DNA of 45,816 nt from Heyndrickxia ginsengihumi (GCF_011008565.1 NZ_JAAIWK010000030.1:1-45816); one strand, 5' to 3'. Counted from the first letter of the stretch, positions 1 through 8,299 are shown. Notes: generated by a model not told the origin, from the sequence alone. Numbers and translations: made by a program.

Positions 1-44
1 CACTTAACTGCTTGTAATTTATCTTCGGCAGTAAATTTAACCAT
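1..44 (-). CDS. IS3-family transposase OrfA, N-terminal fragment cut by window edge
   Basis: Only the first 14 codons are in the window, reading MVKFTAEDKLQAVK and running off the left edge. This opening resembles the N-terminal helix-turn-helix protein (OrfA) of IS3/IS150-group insertion sequences. A GGAGG Shine-Dalgarno lies about 12 nt upstream of the ATG. An IS3-like terminal inverted repeat follows, ending near position 99. OrfA normally combines with OrfB by frameshifting to make the DDE transposase. Whether the element is intact cannot be judged from 14 residues. Confidence 0.6.
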   Translation of the reverse strand, partial: MVKFTAEDKLQAVK

Positions 45-99
45 AGAAAAACTGCACCTCCAACTGTTAGATGGTGTCTAACAATTGGGGGGCAGTTCA
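1..99 (-). mobile_element. Edge of an IS3/IS150-group insertion sequence
   Basis: The terminal segment read on the minus strand starts TGAACTGCCCCCCAATTG and continues with TTAGACA (99 down to about 75). This is typical of IS150-group inverted repeats, which begin TG and contain a C-rich block followed by GTTxGACA. The transposase start codon lies 55 nt inside the end, as expected. The other end and the target duplication are outside the window, so the extent on the left is unknown. Confidence 0.55.
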
Positions 100-141
100 G
101 AATTACTTATTATCTTTCGGTTTTTTACATTCAGTTAAGGT

Positions 142-176
142 CTGCTTTCCGCGGGTAGTTTTTCCGCAGGAGCCCC
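142..176. repeat. Bacillaceae GC-rich interspersed repeat (copy 1, degenerate)
   Basis: A GC-rich block in an AT-rich spacer contains CTTTCCGCGGG and CCGCAGGAGCCCC. It shares the core ACCCGCGGAAAGC (reverse complement) with the block at 12311-12347. Sequences of this style (CCGCGGAAAGCGAG...GCGGAAAT) are scattered through many Bacillus genomes. Their function is unknown to me. Confidence 0.5.
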
Positions 177-262
177 AATCTACATTGCCTATTCGGTTAA
201 GAAAAGAATTCAATTCTTCTTTAAAACAGAGATATTACTTACATGTTTTATTAAACCAATTT

Positions 263-1249
263 TTATTTTTCGTATTCCTTCACAAACTCTTTCGTACTTC
301 TAACGGTATCTATTGGACGAACCAATTGCTCAATTTGTTCACGTTTAGGCTCTAAAAATGGAGGTAAAGAAAGTTTTTCTCCAAGCGTTTCATAAGGCTC
401 ATCGCCCATAAATCCTGGACCATCCGTTGCAAATTCGAATAAAATTTGCGGTGCAACATTAACATATAATGATTCAAAGAAATAACGATTAACATAACCA
501 GAAGTTCTAAATTGGAAAGCTTCCATACGTTTAATCCATTCCTCCAAAACAGATCGATCCTCGACTCTGAAGGCTGCGTGGTGAACTGTACCAAATCCTT
601 GACAGGCTTGAGGGAGAATCACATTGCTTTCCACAATTACTTGTGCACCATTTCCTCCTTCGCCGACTTCAAATAAGTGAAATGAACCTTCATGGTCAAT
701 TTCTTTAAACAATAGAACTTTTTCCATCATTTCCTTGAAATAATCAAAATGAGCTGTACGGACAAAAATCGGCCCTAATCCTGTAATCGCATATTCTAAC
801 GGAATTGGCCCTTTTTGCCAAGGCGTTCCTGATGCAACACCTTTATTATGTTCATCAGATATTAATTGATATTGTTGATCATCAAAATCCACAAAAGAAA
901 GAGTCTTCTTGCCAAACTGTTCTTTAATGCCTGAATGTTTTACTTCAAAACGATCAAAACGGCTAACCCAGTAATATAAAGCGGCATCACTTGGTACACG
1001 AAAAGACGTTTTTGAAATTTCATTCGTTCCGTGAACACCCTTTGGAATTCCCGGGAAGTCAAAAAATGTCATATCTGTTCCTGCATTTCCTACATCATCT
1101 GCAAAAAATAAATGATATGTTTGAATATCATCTTGATTGACACTTTTCTTGATTAATCGCATTCCTAAAATATAAGTAAAAAAATCATAGATCTTTTCGG
1201 CACTACTCGTTATCGCTGTTACATGATGTATTCCTTTTAATTCATCCAT
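263..1249 (-). CDS. Ring-cleaving dioxygenase of the VOC/glyoxalase family (MhqO/MhqA-like)
   Basis: The 328-residue product belongs to the vicinal-oxygen-chelate family, with two glyoxalase-type modules. The first begins with GIHHVTAIT near residue 6 and the second has TVHHAAFRV near residue 220. These His residues are metal ligands in the family, and a late Glu in the ILFEFATDGPGF segment is the likely third ligand. B. subtilis relatives (MhqO, MhqA, MhqE) are induced by hydroquinones and catechols through MhqR. The start at 1249 is chosen because GGGAGG precedes it by 7 nt; a GTG/ATG-type start 15 bases earlier would overlap that site. An MhqR-like operator sits about 125 bp upstream (1373-1390), supporting a role in quinone/catechol detoxification. 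The exact substrate is unknown and which paralogue it matches is uncertain. Confidence 0.9.
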   Translation of the reverse strand: MDELKGIHHVTAITSSAEKIYDFFTYILGMRLIKKSVNQDDIQTYHLFFADDVGNAGTDMTFFDFPGIPKGVHGTNEISKTSFRVPSDAALYYWVSRFDRFEVKHSGIKEQFGKKTLSFVDFDDQQYQLISDEHNKGVASGTPWQKGPIPLEYAITGLGPIFVRTAHFDYFKEMMEKVLLFKEIDHEGSFHLFEVGEGGNGAQVIVESNVILPQACQGFGTVHHAAFRVEDRSVLEEWIKRMEAFQFRTSGYVNRYFFESLYVNVAPQILFEFATDGPGFMGDEPYETLGEKLSLPPFLEPKREQIEQLVRPIDTVRSTKEFVKEYEK

Positions 1250-1372
1250 GTTCGTTCCTCCCAATTACACCTTAATTTAGCCAATCTTCAACGGAATATA
1301 GAAATGTTCATTTTCCACATCCATGAACTGAAATATGCCATATATGTTGAAATCAATTATTTCGAATATAAA

Positions 1373-1419
1373 CATCTTTAATTCGAGATAAATGTATCAC
1401 GAATTAAACATTCTGTCAA
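1373..1419 (-). promoter_or_regulatory. Promoter with MhqR-like operator for the ring-cleaving dioxygenase
   Basis: On the minus strand, TTGACA (1414-1419) is followed by a 17-nt spacer and TACATT (1391-1396). The palindrome TATCTCGAATTAAAGATG (1373-1390) follows directly. That palindrome resembles the B. subtilis MhqR box TATCTCGAATTCGAGATA, as recalled from the literature. An operator immediately downstream of the -10 fits repression by a MarR-type protein. No mhqR gene is visible in the window. Confidence 0.65.
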
Positions 1420-1520
1420 TCAAATGAACAGTATTAAATGCCACATTGATGTTATGTAAAAGGAGAACAGTATTTCTTATATATTTGTAATGAATATGCC
1501 GCTCTCCACCATCCCTCATT

Positions 1521-2380
1521 TCAATCTGATACTTTGTTCCTTAAAGAATAAAATCTACTTATATTGCATTCAACAATATCGCCATTTCGAATAACGACAG
1601 ATCCAGGTGTCCCTGTCATAATAATATCTCCGGGAACCAATGTCATAATTTTTGAAAAAATGACACAATGAACCATGGCTGGTACATCATATTTGCAACA
1701 ACATTACGATGATGAACCTCTTCGTTTAAAATCGTTGCAACAGCTATATCATTTATATTAGGAAACTCATCAATAGTAATTAAATATGGACCAAAGCTAA
1801 AAAATGTGTCAAAGCTTTTAGAGCGTTGTAAAAAACGTGGGTTTTTCTTATTAATATCTTGCGCCGTCACATCTAAAGTCGTCGTAAATCCTGCAACAAC
1901 TTTAGGAGCATCTACTTCTTCTACTTCTTTGCATATTTTTCCAATAATGATTCCAAGCTCAGCTTCTGCTGTTATCTCTTTAGATTCCTTTATTAATTTG
2001 ATTGCCTCTTGCGGACCAATTAAGCTAGTATCTGGCTTCATAAATATAACAGGCTCAGTTTCAGGTGGCTTTCCAGATAACTCTAGTGCTTTTTCCATAT
2101 AATTCATCCCAACGCCCAAAATCTTCTTAGGCGTTCGATAAAGCGGTCCATATTGTATCTCGCCTGCCATGAAAGCAGGTAATGTATGTAATTTGGCTTT
2201 TCCCTCATTATTAAACCAGAGAGAGATTTCCTCTAGCTCCTCTTTTTGTAAAATATCAAGTAGCTTTGTACTCCAAGTTTTATGCTCTTTTTCATTGATT
2301 GTTTTAATAAGAATTATCCGATTATCATGAACAATTGCCGCCGCTTCTTCACCTGCCATTTTCACAGTTGCAAATTTCAT
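1521..2380 (-). pseudogene. Fumarylacetoacetate hydrolase-family gene, frameshifted
   Basis: The main reading frame (1643-2380) encodes an FAH/2-hydroxyhepta-diene-dioate isomerase-like protein. It shows the family segments ILGVGMNYMEKA, EPVIFMKPDTSL, ITAEAELGIIIGK and VAGFTTTLDVTAQDIN, then stops early at VSFFQKL. The missing C-terminal part is present in another frame just downstream: SKIMTLVPGDIIMTGTPGSV, then RNGDIVECN to a stop at 1521. MTLxPGDIIxTGTPG is the family's C-terminal signature. One base lost from a T-run (six T remain, near 1658-1663) would explain the break. Start at 2380 (MKFATVK) is preferred, with ATG codons at 2386 and 2392 possible. It is either a genuine pseudogene or a sequencing error in the homopolymer. 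The family hydrolyses C-C bonds of acylpyruvate-type ring-cleavage products. Confidence 0.8.
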
Positions 2381-2746
2381 ATGCATCCCCATCCCCGTCT
2401 ACAATGTTTTTTCATTTATTAACATTACTATATATAAGAGAATTTATTTTTTCATTGTATAAAGCATCCAAAAGATGGCATACATTTTAGCAATATTCTA
2501 CAATTATAAGACTTCTATATTTAACTTTATGGAAAAATAGTGAACGTTGCAGGGCAAGGATAACAGAAACCCCCCCCAAATCCGAAGTATTTTTCCACGA
2601 AATCAGGGCGGTATCGATTTGTTTATTTTTGGGACTATATAAAAAAGAAAACGAGTAGCATCAATTTATTAAAAAAACGATTGAATACATAAAAATCTGA
2701 CCGCTGCTCTTTCTGCTTTCTTTGTCGCTTGGAAACGAACTGTTAT
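2381..2746. other. Intergenic region with one hairpin-repeat copy
   Basis: This 366-bp AT-rich gap lies between the broken FAH-family gene and the CBO0543-type gene. It contains the leftmost copy of the dispersed hairpin repeat (about 2549-2638) and an eight-C run at 2571-2578. I see no convincing gene or strong terminator. Confidence 0.6.
2549..2638 (-). repeat. Dispersed hairpin repeat, copy 1 (degenerate)
   Basis: It aligns with copies at 3781-3903 and 4127-4246 and lies in the same orientation. Shared landmarks on the plus strand are CCGAAGTATTTTTCCACGAAATCAGGGC and TTTGTTTATTTTTGGG. The left arm of the hairpin is disrupted by the C-run, so this copy is the most diverged. Confidence 0.6.
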
Positions 2747-3229
2747 TCAAGTTCTCTCTCTCTTGAATTTTCTAAAAATTGACACTAAACCTCTTGTAAT
2801 TAAAGATTTCAAACTAACACTAAGAAATGTATGATACCATCGCCATCGCTTTCTCCATTTTATCAATCCAGTTTTTCGTTCAGCCCAAAGCTCAAAAATT
2901 GTAAGTGGGACTGAAAAAAAAAGTAATTTATAAATAATCGCTACCGGTTTATCTTTACTCGTTAATTGATTGTAAATAACAGTAACAATTGGATAAAGGA
3001 AAGCATCATACAGTATGTGTATGTTAAATAATTTCGGTAATAAGCGTGTAGGATACGAAATGAAATTCATCGTAACCCATTTATCTAAAATAATATTGGT
3101 AATTGCGTTATAAATATATGCAAACAACCAGTCCTTTTTAGGTGGCCGTTTCATTACGAAATAAATCATTACAACGGAAAGTAATAGTAATCCATATAAA
3201 AATCTCTTTTCATTTTTCTTACCACCCAT
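2747..3229 (-). CDS. CBO0543-family membrane protein, function unknown
   Basis: The 160-residue product has about four hydrophobic segments: residues 10-26 (FLYGLLLLSVVMIYFVM), around 40-50, about 70-90, and about 100-115. Between them are the motifs KRPPKKDW and LIKWRKRWRWYHTFLS. This layout matches the CBO0543 family of Firmicute membrane proteins, whose role is not known. The start at 3229 is favoured because GGGTG lies 6 nt upstream; a GTG three codons earlier would overlap it. The gene is isolated, flanked by repeat-bearing intergenic DNA on both sides, and no operon partner is visible. The family call is from memory of the sequence pattern. Confidence 0.75.
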   Translation of the reverse strand: MGGKKNEKRFLYGLLLLSVVMIYFVMKRPPKKDWLFAYIYNAITNIILDKWVTMNFISYPTRLLPKLFNIHILYDAFLYPIVTVIYNQLTSKDKPVAIIYKLLFFSVPLTIFELWAERKTGLIKWRKRWRWYHTFLSVSLKSLITRGLVSIFRKFKRERT

Positions 3230-3709
3230 GATAATCACCCAATATTAGCTTGCTACTTGTTTGGACTTTTATCCATTTTCCGCAACAATTTTATATCGTT
3301 AATGTATACCGTACGTTGAGCAGAAACTCAACGATCAAGTTTAACGCATCCAATATTTAAAGAACGTTATTTTATTGTTGAGAAAGCCCATGGAGGTTGG
3401 AGAGATTAATTTTATAAATAAAATAACTTGCGTGTTTATTTTCTTCTTAATTTTAAAAGTGAGATGGGATCTACTGTAATTTCTATTGTATTTCAACTGG
3501 ATTTTTCAAAAAAAAACCAAAGGTCTTCCGGAAAAAGCACCGTAAAAAATCTACTGATTTAGAAACTTATTTTTATATAAGAAACGTTATTTTTTATAGA
3601 GACACAATTGTAAAACCTTAAAGTGTAATCGGATTCTACAGTAACACTCTTTGCAGGATTTCTTTACAACTCTACATTAAATATTTTAGTCCTTCTCCCC
3701 CTCTTAACT

Positions 3710-3749
3710 CCCACATTCCACTGTAGTCGTTAAAATAAAGTTTTCCGAT
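3710..3749 (+). repeat. 40-bp direct repeat, copy A
   Basis: Positions 3710-3749 match 3946-3985 at most of 40 positions, both running from CCCxCATTCCAC to AAAGTTTTCCGAT. The 3' half, AAAATAAAGTTTTCCGA, is also the core unit of the hairpin repeats, where it occurs in the opposite orientation. Confidence 0.75.
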
Positions 3750-3780
3750 AATAGAGGGAAGAGAAATTCGAGAAAAGACT

Positions 3781-3903
3781 GACAGTACAAGGAATAATAG
3801 AAAAAAGACCCTGAAATCGGAAAAGTTTATTTTCACAAAATCAGGGTCAGAATCGGAAATGTTTATTTTGGCTGAGAGATGTTTATTTTTTTGCTACAAT
3901 TTC
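3781..3903 (-). repeat. Dispersed hairpin repeat, copy 2
   Basis: This copy contains an 8-bp stem, GACCCTGA at 3807-3814 pairing with TCAGGGTC at 3841-3848. Read on the minus strand it carries three AATAAAC units, two of them followed by TTTCCGA. It begins on the minus strand with GAAATTGTAGC, exactly as copy 3 does. It is in the same orientation as copies 1 and 3. Confidence 0.75.
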
Positions 3904-3945
3904 TGTTCAACAAAAAAGTTAATTTCCGAAACCCCCCGCCTCCAA

Positions 3946-3985
3946 CCCGCATTCCACCGTCGCTGTTAAAATAAAGTTTTCCGAT
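3946..3985 (+). repeat. 40-bp direct repeat, copy B
   Basis: Second copy of the unit at 3710-3749, differing at only a few positions. It is followed directly by a C-rich/G-rich hairpin (CCCCATTTTGGGG) and a T-run on the plus strand. No plus-strand gene lies upstream of that hairpin. Confidence 0.75.
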
Positions 3986-4126
3986 GGAACCCCCATTTTG
4001 GGGTGTTTTTGATTCAAAAATGACCGTTTTTTCGCCTGTTTTTCCGCCTATTTTTCACGTTTTTTCGAGAGTTAAAATAATCTTTTCTCAAAATTCTTCT
4101 CTCGGCCAACTTGGTAAAGGCTTGGT

Positions 4127-4246
4127 ATGACAAGGATTCAACAGAATTATGCCCCGAATTCGGAAAAGTATTTTTTCACAAAATCAGGGCTGTCATCGGA
4201 AATTTCTATTTTGGTTCGGAAGTGTTTATTTTTGGGCTACAATTTC
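4127..4246 (-). repeat. Dispersed hairpin repeat, copy 3, overlapping the end of rlmCD
   Basis: The stem is GCCCCGAATT (4151-4160) against AAATCAGGGC (4181-4190), with compensating differences from copy 2. The minus-strand 5' end GAAATTGTAGC includes the last codons and the TAG stop of the rRNA methyltransferase gene (stop at 4237-4239). The same bases begin copy 2, which lies in non-coding DNA. Confidence 0.75.
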
Positions 4247-5610
4247 AACATTATTTTCGCCACTGCTTCACAGTGCATCGTTTGCGGAAACATGTCCACT
4301 GGTTGAACTTCAACAGTTTGATAACTCCCGTCTTCAAGTATTCGTAAATCTCTCGCTAAAGTTGCGGGATTACACGAAACGTATACTACTTGTCGAGGTT
4401 TCATCTCGATAATTGTTTTTAATAATGTTTCATCACAGCCTTTGCGAGGTGGATCAACAACTAGCACGTCGGCATTAATTCCTTGGCTATACCATTGCGG
4501 AATAATCGTTTCTGCCTCACCTACTGCAAATTCAACATTTGTAATACCATTTAATTCAGCATTTCGTTTTGCATCTTCAATTGCTTCTGGAACAATTTCA
4601 ACCCCATATACTTGTTTTGCCTTTTGGGCTAAAAACAGTGAAATCGTTCCAATCCCGCAATAAGCATCAATCACTGTTTCTTCACCAGTTAAACCTGCAA
4701 ATTCAAGTGCCTTATTATACAAGACCTTTGTTTGTTCTGGATTCACTTGATAGAAAGAACGAGCTGAGATCGCGAAACGAATATTGCCGATGTAATCGTA
4801 AATCACTTCATTTCCCCAAAGAACCTTTGTTTCATCGCCAAAGATAACATTCGTACGCTTTGCATTTACATTTTGCACGATAGAGCGAACTTCCGGTATT
4901 GCTTTTAAAATATCCTCTACTACCATTTTTTTATGTGGTATTTCCTTTGTACGTGTAATTAGAACAATCATGATTTCGCCAGTTTTATGTCCGTAGCGGG
5001 CCATAATATGCCGTAACGTTCCTTTATGAAGTTCTTCATTATAAGCATAGATACCATATTTTTCACAAATCTTCTTCACCGTCTGAACAACAATATCATT
5101 CTGTTCCTGCTGGATAAGACATGCTTCCATATCAATAATGTCATGCGAACGATGCTTATAAAAACCAGCAATTAATCCGCCTTCACGATCACCTACTGGA
5201 ACTTGCGCTTTATTACGATAACGCCACGGATCATCCATCCCTAAAACAGGATGAACTTTAACATTTTCCAGCTTTCCAATTCTCGTAAGCACATCTTTCA
5301 CTTGTTTATACTTTATTTGCAGCTGTCCTGAATAACTTAAATGTTGAAGCTGGCAACCGCCGCAAGCATCATAAATAGGACAAGCGGGTGCGACACGATC
5401 TGGACTAGTTTCTGTTAGTTCCATTAATTTTCCAAATCCATAATTTTTATTTACTTTTACCACTTTGATTTTTCCTTTTTCACCAGGCAAAGCATTTGGT
5501 ACAAATAGTGGATAACTATCTACTTTTGCAACCCCATTTCCCTCGTGCGTTAAATCCTCAAAGTGAACATATATCTCATCATTTTTCTTAACTGGAGCTT
5601 GTTGATTCAT
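4237..5610 (-). CDS. rlmCD: 23S rRNA (uracil-C5)-methyltransferase, RlmCD/RlmD type (YefA-like)
   Basis: This 457-residue SAM-dependent enzyme makes 5-methyluridine in 23S rRNA. In B. subtilis one such enzyme modifies both U747 and U1939. An N-terminal TRAM domain ([19 protein letters not shown]) is followed by the Fe-S cysteines [15 protein letters not shown] near residue 80. The methyltransferase core shows [14 protein letters not shown] (SAM binding), VDPPRKGCD, and [15 protein letters not shown] with the catalytic Cys. HCEAVA supplies the general-base Glu near the C-terminus. The start at 5610 is chosen because GAGGAAG lies 5 nt upstream; an ATG six codons earlier lacks a site. The last residues and stop fall inside a dispersed repeat. 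The order next to opuE and dgkB matches B. subtilis. A TrmA-like tRNA specificity is unlikely given the TRAM and Fe-S parts. Confidence 0.93.
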   Translation of the reverse strand: MNQQAPVKKNDEIYVHFEDLTHEGNGVAKVDSYPLFVPNALPGEKGKIKVVKVNKNYGFGKLMELTETSPDRVAPACPIYDACGGCQLQHLSYSGQLQIKYKQVKDVLTRIGKLENVKVHPVLGMDDPWRYRNKAQVPVGDREGGLIAGFYKHRSHDIIDMEACLIQQEQNDIVVQTVKKICEKYGIYAYNEELHKGTLRHIMARYGHKTGEIMIVLITRTKEIPHKKMVVEDILKAIPEVRSIVQNVNAKRTNVIFGDETKVLWGNEVIYDYIGNIRFAISARSFYQVNPEQTKVLYNKALEFAGLTGEETVIDAYCGIGTISLFLAQKAKQVYGVEIVPEAIEDAKRNAELNGITNVEFAVGEAETIIPQWYSQGINADVLVVDPPRKGCDETLLKTIIEMKPRQVVYVSCNPATLARDLRILEDGSYQTVEVQPVDMFPQTMHCEAVAKIMLKL

Positions 5611-5822
5611 ACAGTTCTTCCTCTTCATATATATTAAACATCGATAATAAGAATGATCTTTTTTGATTGTATCATATTATTTTATTTTTCCTAAATGCTA
5701 TGAAGGCAATGAATCAACTTTCATTTCACCCAAAAATTCCCTTTGCCCTCTTTTTGTTTCGTTCTTTCAATGATAGACTATTCATAATAATATAATAAAC
5801 CATTTTATGAAAGGGGCTTTTT

Positions 5823-7316
5823 ATGCTAAGTGACAATACATTTAAATTAATCTCAATCGGGATATATATGATCCTTATGCTATGGATTGGCTGGATTGCC
5901 TATCGAAGAACGAGTAATCTAACAGATTACATGCTTGGCGGGCGTTCATTAGGGCCAATGGTTGCTGCCTTAAGTGCAGGGGCTGCCGATATGAGCGGAT
6001 GGTTATTAATGGGGCTTCCGGGGGCTATCTTCAGCAGCGGTATAGCAGAAGGATGGATTGCAGTCGGACTGACGATCGGCTGTTATTTAAACTGGAAATT
6101 GGTTGCTCCACGTCTCCGCTCCTATACAAAAGTTGCTGGTGACTCGATCACGATTCCTGCTTATCTCGAAAATCGTTTCAAAGATCCTACGAAATTACTG
6201 AGAATGGTCTCATCTCTTGTTATTCTTATCTTTTTTACGTTTTACGTTTCATCAGGTATGGTTTCAGGGGCAGTCTTTTTTGAGAATTCTTTTGGATTAT
6301 CTTACTATTTAGGTCTTATTATTGTTGCAGGTGTCGTCGTACTTTACACGCTTTTTGGTGGATTTCTTGCCGTTTCATGGACTGACTTTGTTCAAGGACT
6401 TATTATGGTTATTGCCTTAGTATTAGTACCGATCGTTGGCTTCTTTTATACAGGCGGCCCCGCGAAAACATTTGACACTATTCATGCAATCAACCCAGCA
6501 TTGCTCGATTTCCTAAAGGGGACATCTATATTAGGAATTATTTCTGCACTTGGGTGGGGGCTTGGTTATGTAGGCCAGCCCCATATAATCGTGCGTTTTA
6601 TGGCTTTAAGGTCCATAAAAGAAGCGAAAGATGCGCGAAGAATCGGAATGAGTTGGATGATTCTGTCACTACTCGGAACTTCGCTTACAGCTTTAGTTGG
6701 CATTGTTTATTATCATCAACCAGGTCATACACTTGACAATCCAGAAGCTGTCTTTATTCAATTAGGGCAGATTTTGTTCCATCCTTTAATTGCAGGATTC
6801 ATTCTCGCGGCTGTTTTAGCGGCAATTATGAGTACAGTTTCCTCGCAATTGCTTGTTACATCAAGTGCATTAACAGAAGATTTATATAAAGTACTCTTTC
6901 GAAAAAACGCTTCGGACAAAGAGCTTGTCTTTTTTGGACGTATGTCCGTACTCATTGTCTCAATTGTCGCGGCATTATTGGCATTAAACCAAAACTCAAC
7001 TATTCTCCAACTTGTTTCATATGCCTGGGCAGGCTTCGGAGCCTCATTTGGTCCAGTCATTTTCTTAAGCTTATTCTGGAAAAAAATGAACTACTGGGGT
7101 GCACTTTTCGGAATGATCGTAGGTGCGATTACCGTTATTATATGGACATGGACGGGACTTGATGCAAAACTATATGCCATGATTCCTGGATTTGCCTTTA
7201 ATTTAATTGTAAGTGCCATTGTGAGCAGCACAACTTACAAACCACATTCGGATATCGAACAAGAATTTGAAAAAAGTATCGCATCTTTAAAACAGGAAAC
7301 TTCCATTAAATCATAA
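5823..7316 (+). CDS. opuE: Sodium/proline symporter (OpuE/PutP)
   Basis: The 497-residue protein is a solute:sodium symporter of the SSS family, with the LeuT fold and about 13 membrane helices. Diagnostic segments are the N-terminal YRRTSNLTDYMLGGRSLGP, LSAGAADMSGWLLMGLPGA (substrate/Na site), GWGLGYVGQPHIIVRFMA and AAVLAAIMSTVSSQLLVTSSAL. It imports proline with Na+. In B. subtilis the gene at this chromosomal place is opuE, which serves osmoprotection, while putP serves catabolism; the name here follows position, not proof of role. The start has GAAAGGGG 7 nt upstream. A weak sigma-A-like promoter (TTTCAA, 17 nt, TAATAT at 5765-5793) precedes it. It is transcribed opposite to its neighbours and ends in a long hairpin shared with dgkB. 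Confidence 0.92.
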   Translation: MLSDNTFKLISIGIYMILMLWIGWIAYRRTSNLTDYMLGGRSLGPMVAALSAGAADMSGWLLMGLPGAIFSSGIAEGWIAVGLTIGCYLNWKLVAPRLRSYTKVAGDSITIPAYLENRFKDPTKLLRMVSSLVILIFFTFYVSSGMVSGAVFFENSFGLSYYLGLIIVAGVVVLYTLFGGFLAVSWTDFVQGLIMVIALVLVPIVGFFYTGGPAKTFDTIHAINPALLDFLKGTSILGIISALGWGLGYVGQPHIIVRFMALRSIKEAKDARRIGMSWMILSLLGTSLTALVGIVYYHQPGHTLDNPEAVFIQLGQILFHPLIAGFILAAVLAAIMSTVSSQLLVTSSALTEDLYKVLFRKNASDKELVFFGRMSVLIVSIVAALLALNQNSTILQLVSYAWAGFGASFGPVIFLSLFWKKMNYWGALFGMIVGAITVIIWTWTGLDAKLYAMIPGFAFNLIVSAIVSSTTYKPHSDIEQEFEKSIASLKQETSIKS

Positions 7317-7323
7317 AGAAAAA

Positions 7324-7380
7324 AGATTGTCATAAAAGTTCTGTCGCAGAAAAAAGGAGCAGACCTTTTGATGACAATCT
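7324..7380. terminator. Bidirectional terminator between opuE and dgkB
   Basis: AGATTGTCAT (7324-7333) pairs perfectly with ATGACAATCT (7371-7380), and the stem extends inward through AAAAG/CTTTT. A T-rich tract follows on the plus strand (7381-7389), and the 5' flank is A-rich for the minus strand. It serves the two convergent genes. Confidence 0.85.
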
Positions 7381-7387
7381 TTATTTT

Positions 7388-8299
7388 TTATACTCGATCT
7401 TGAGGGCGCAGTTTTTCGATTGGTGCAAATACATCAATATGGCGATAAAGATTTTGAAACACAGCTGGAACTTCTCCGCCAAGTTCTCCATCCAAATTAA
7501 TTAATATTTGATCGTCCGATTTTACTTTAATATGGCTTGCAGATGCATAAATGACATTCGGATCATTAATGTGATCGCCGCGTAAAGCCGCTGTAACAAC
7601 ACGAATGAATTCCGCAAGATTAGTTTTTTTCAAGATCATTAACGTAAACAATCCATCATTAATAGAAGAATCTGGTGCTAATTTTTCAAAACCGCCAACA
7701 GAATTTGTAAGGGCGATTAAGAACATCATAGCTTCTCCTTCAAAAAGCTTGCCATCATATTCAATCGTCATCTGTGTTGCACGAATTGACGGCAACATTT
7801 CAATTCCTTTTAAATAATATGCAAGTTGGCCGAGCATTGTTTTTAGACGGCTTGGTACATCGTATGTCAGTTCTGTCAGCCTTCCGCCTCCGCCAATATT
7901 GATAAAATATTTATCATTCATTTTCCCAATATCAACTGGAATTAAATCTCCTTGAACAATAATATCTGTTGCAGCAGCTACATCTCTTGGAATTTGTAGT
8001 GCACGCGCAAAATCATTTGTTGTCCCCATTGGAATGATACCTAATTTTGGACGATATTCTTGTTCAGCGAGACCATTCACAACTTCATTAATTGTCCCGT
8101 CACCACCAGCTGCAATCACAATGTCATATTTACGCTCTACTGCGATACGAGCAGCGTTCACTGCATCGCCTTCACCAGTAGTTGCATGAGCTGATGTTTC
8201 ATATCCAGCCTTTTCTAACTTTTGCAGCACATCCGATAGATGACGTTTAAATGCTTCGCGACCAGAAGTAGGATTATATATAATTCTTGCACGTTTCAT
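7388..8299 (-). CDS. dgkB: Diacylglycerol kinase (DgkB/YerQ)
   Basis: The 303-residue protein phosphorylates diacylglycerol to phosphatidic acid, recycling the lipid released during lipoteichoic acid synthesis at the membrane. It has the DAGK catalytic fold: the N-terminal ARIIYNPTSGRE loop, the nucleotide motif IVIAAGGDGTINEVVNGL near residue 60-75, and IIPMGTTNDFARAL. C-terminal segments INIGGGG and ITNSVGGFEKLAPDSSINDGLF complete the pattern. Its length equals B. subtilis DgkB as I recall it. A GGATGATT Shine-Dalgarno precedes the ATG. It sits alone between opuE (convergent) and a 300-bp gap, in the same order as in B. subtilis. A related NAD kinase-like or YegS-type lipid kinase is the only alternative and is less likely. 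Confidence 0.95.
   Translation of the reverse strand: MKRARIIYNPTSGREAFKRHLSDVLQKLEKAGYETSAHATTGEGDAVNAARIAVERKYDIVIAAGGDGTINEVVNGLAEQEYRPKLGIIPMGTTNDFARALQIPRDVAAATDIIVQGDLIPVDIGKMNDKYFINIGGGGRLTELTYDVPSRLKTMLGQLAYYLKGIEMLPSIRATQMTIEYDGKLFEGEAMMFLIALTNSVGGFEKLAPDSSINDGLFTLMILKKTNLAEFIRVVTAALRGDHINDPNVIYASASHIKVKSDDQILINLDGELGGEVPAVFQNLYRHIDVFAPIEKLRPQDRV

Larger units (their letters stand above)
3230..4236. other. Repeat-rich intergenic region of about 1 kb
   Basis: No credible gene is present on either strand. The region holds two copies of the roughly 110-bp hairpin repeat (3781-3903 and 4127-4246), two copies of a 40-bp repeat (3710-3749 and 3946-3985), a CCCCATTTTGGGG hairpin followed by T5 (3990-4010), and a stretch of TTTTTCxCC-like units (about 4024-4072). 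Several AT-rich stretches (3239-3700) show nothing I can name. Confidence 0.7.

Noticed and set aside
3990-4010. CCCCATTTTGGGG hairpin followed by T5 as a plus-strand terminator
   Set aside because: No plus-strand gene precedes it within the region; listed only as part of the repeat zone.
4024-4072. TTTTTCGCC-like tandem units as a microsatellite or binding array
   Set aside because: The units differ in length and sequence and look like chance in a T-rich stretch.
2549-4246. Repeats between 2.5 and 4.2 kb as a CRISPR array
   Set aside because: Only three diverged copies of about 110 bp with irregular spacing, no uniform short repeats or spacers, and no cas genes.
4111-4347. 78-residue plus-strand frame in the repeat zone
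   Set aside because: It is built from repeat copy 3 and the antisense end of rlmCD; no ribosome-binding site and no recognisable protein family.
5765-5793. Sigma-B promoter for opuE as in B. subtilis
   Set aside because: No GTTT-(13-15 nt)-GGGTA pattern was found upstream; only a weak sigma-A-like match exists.
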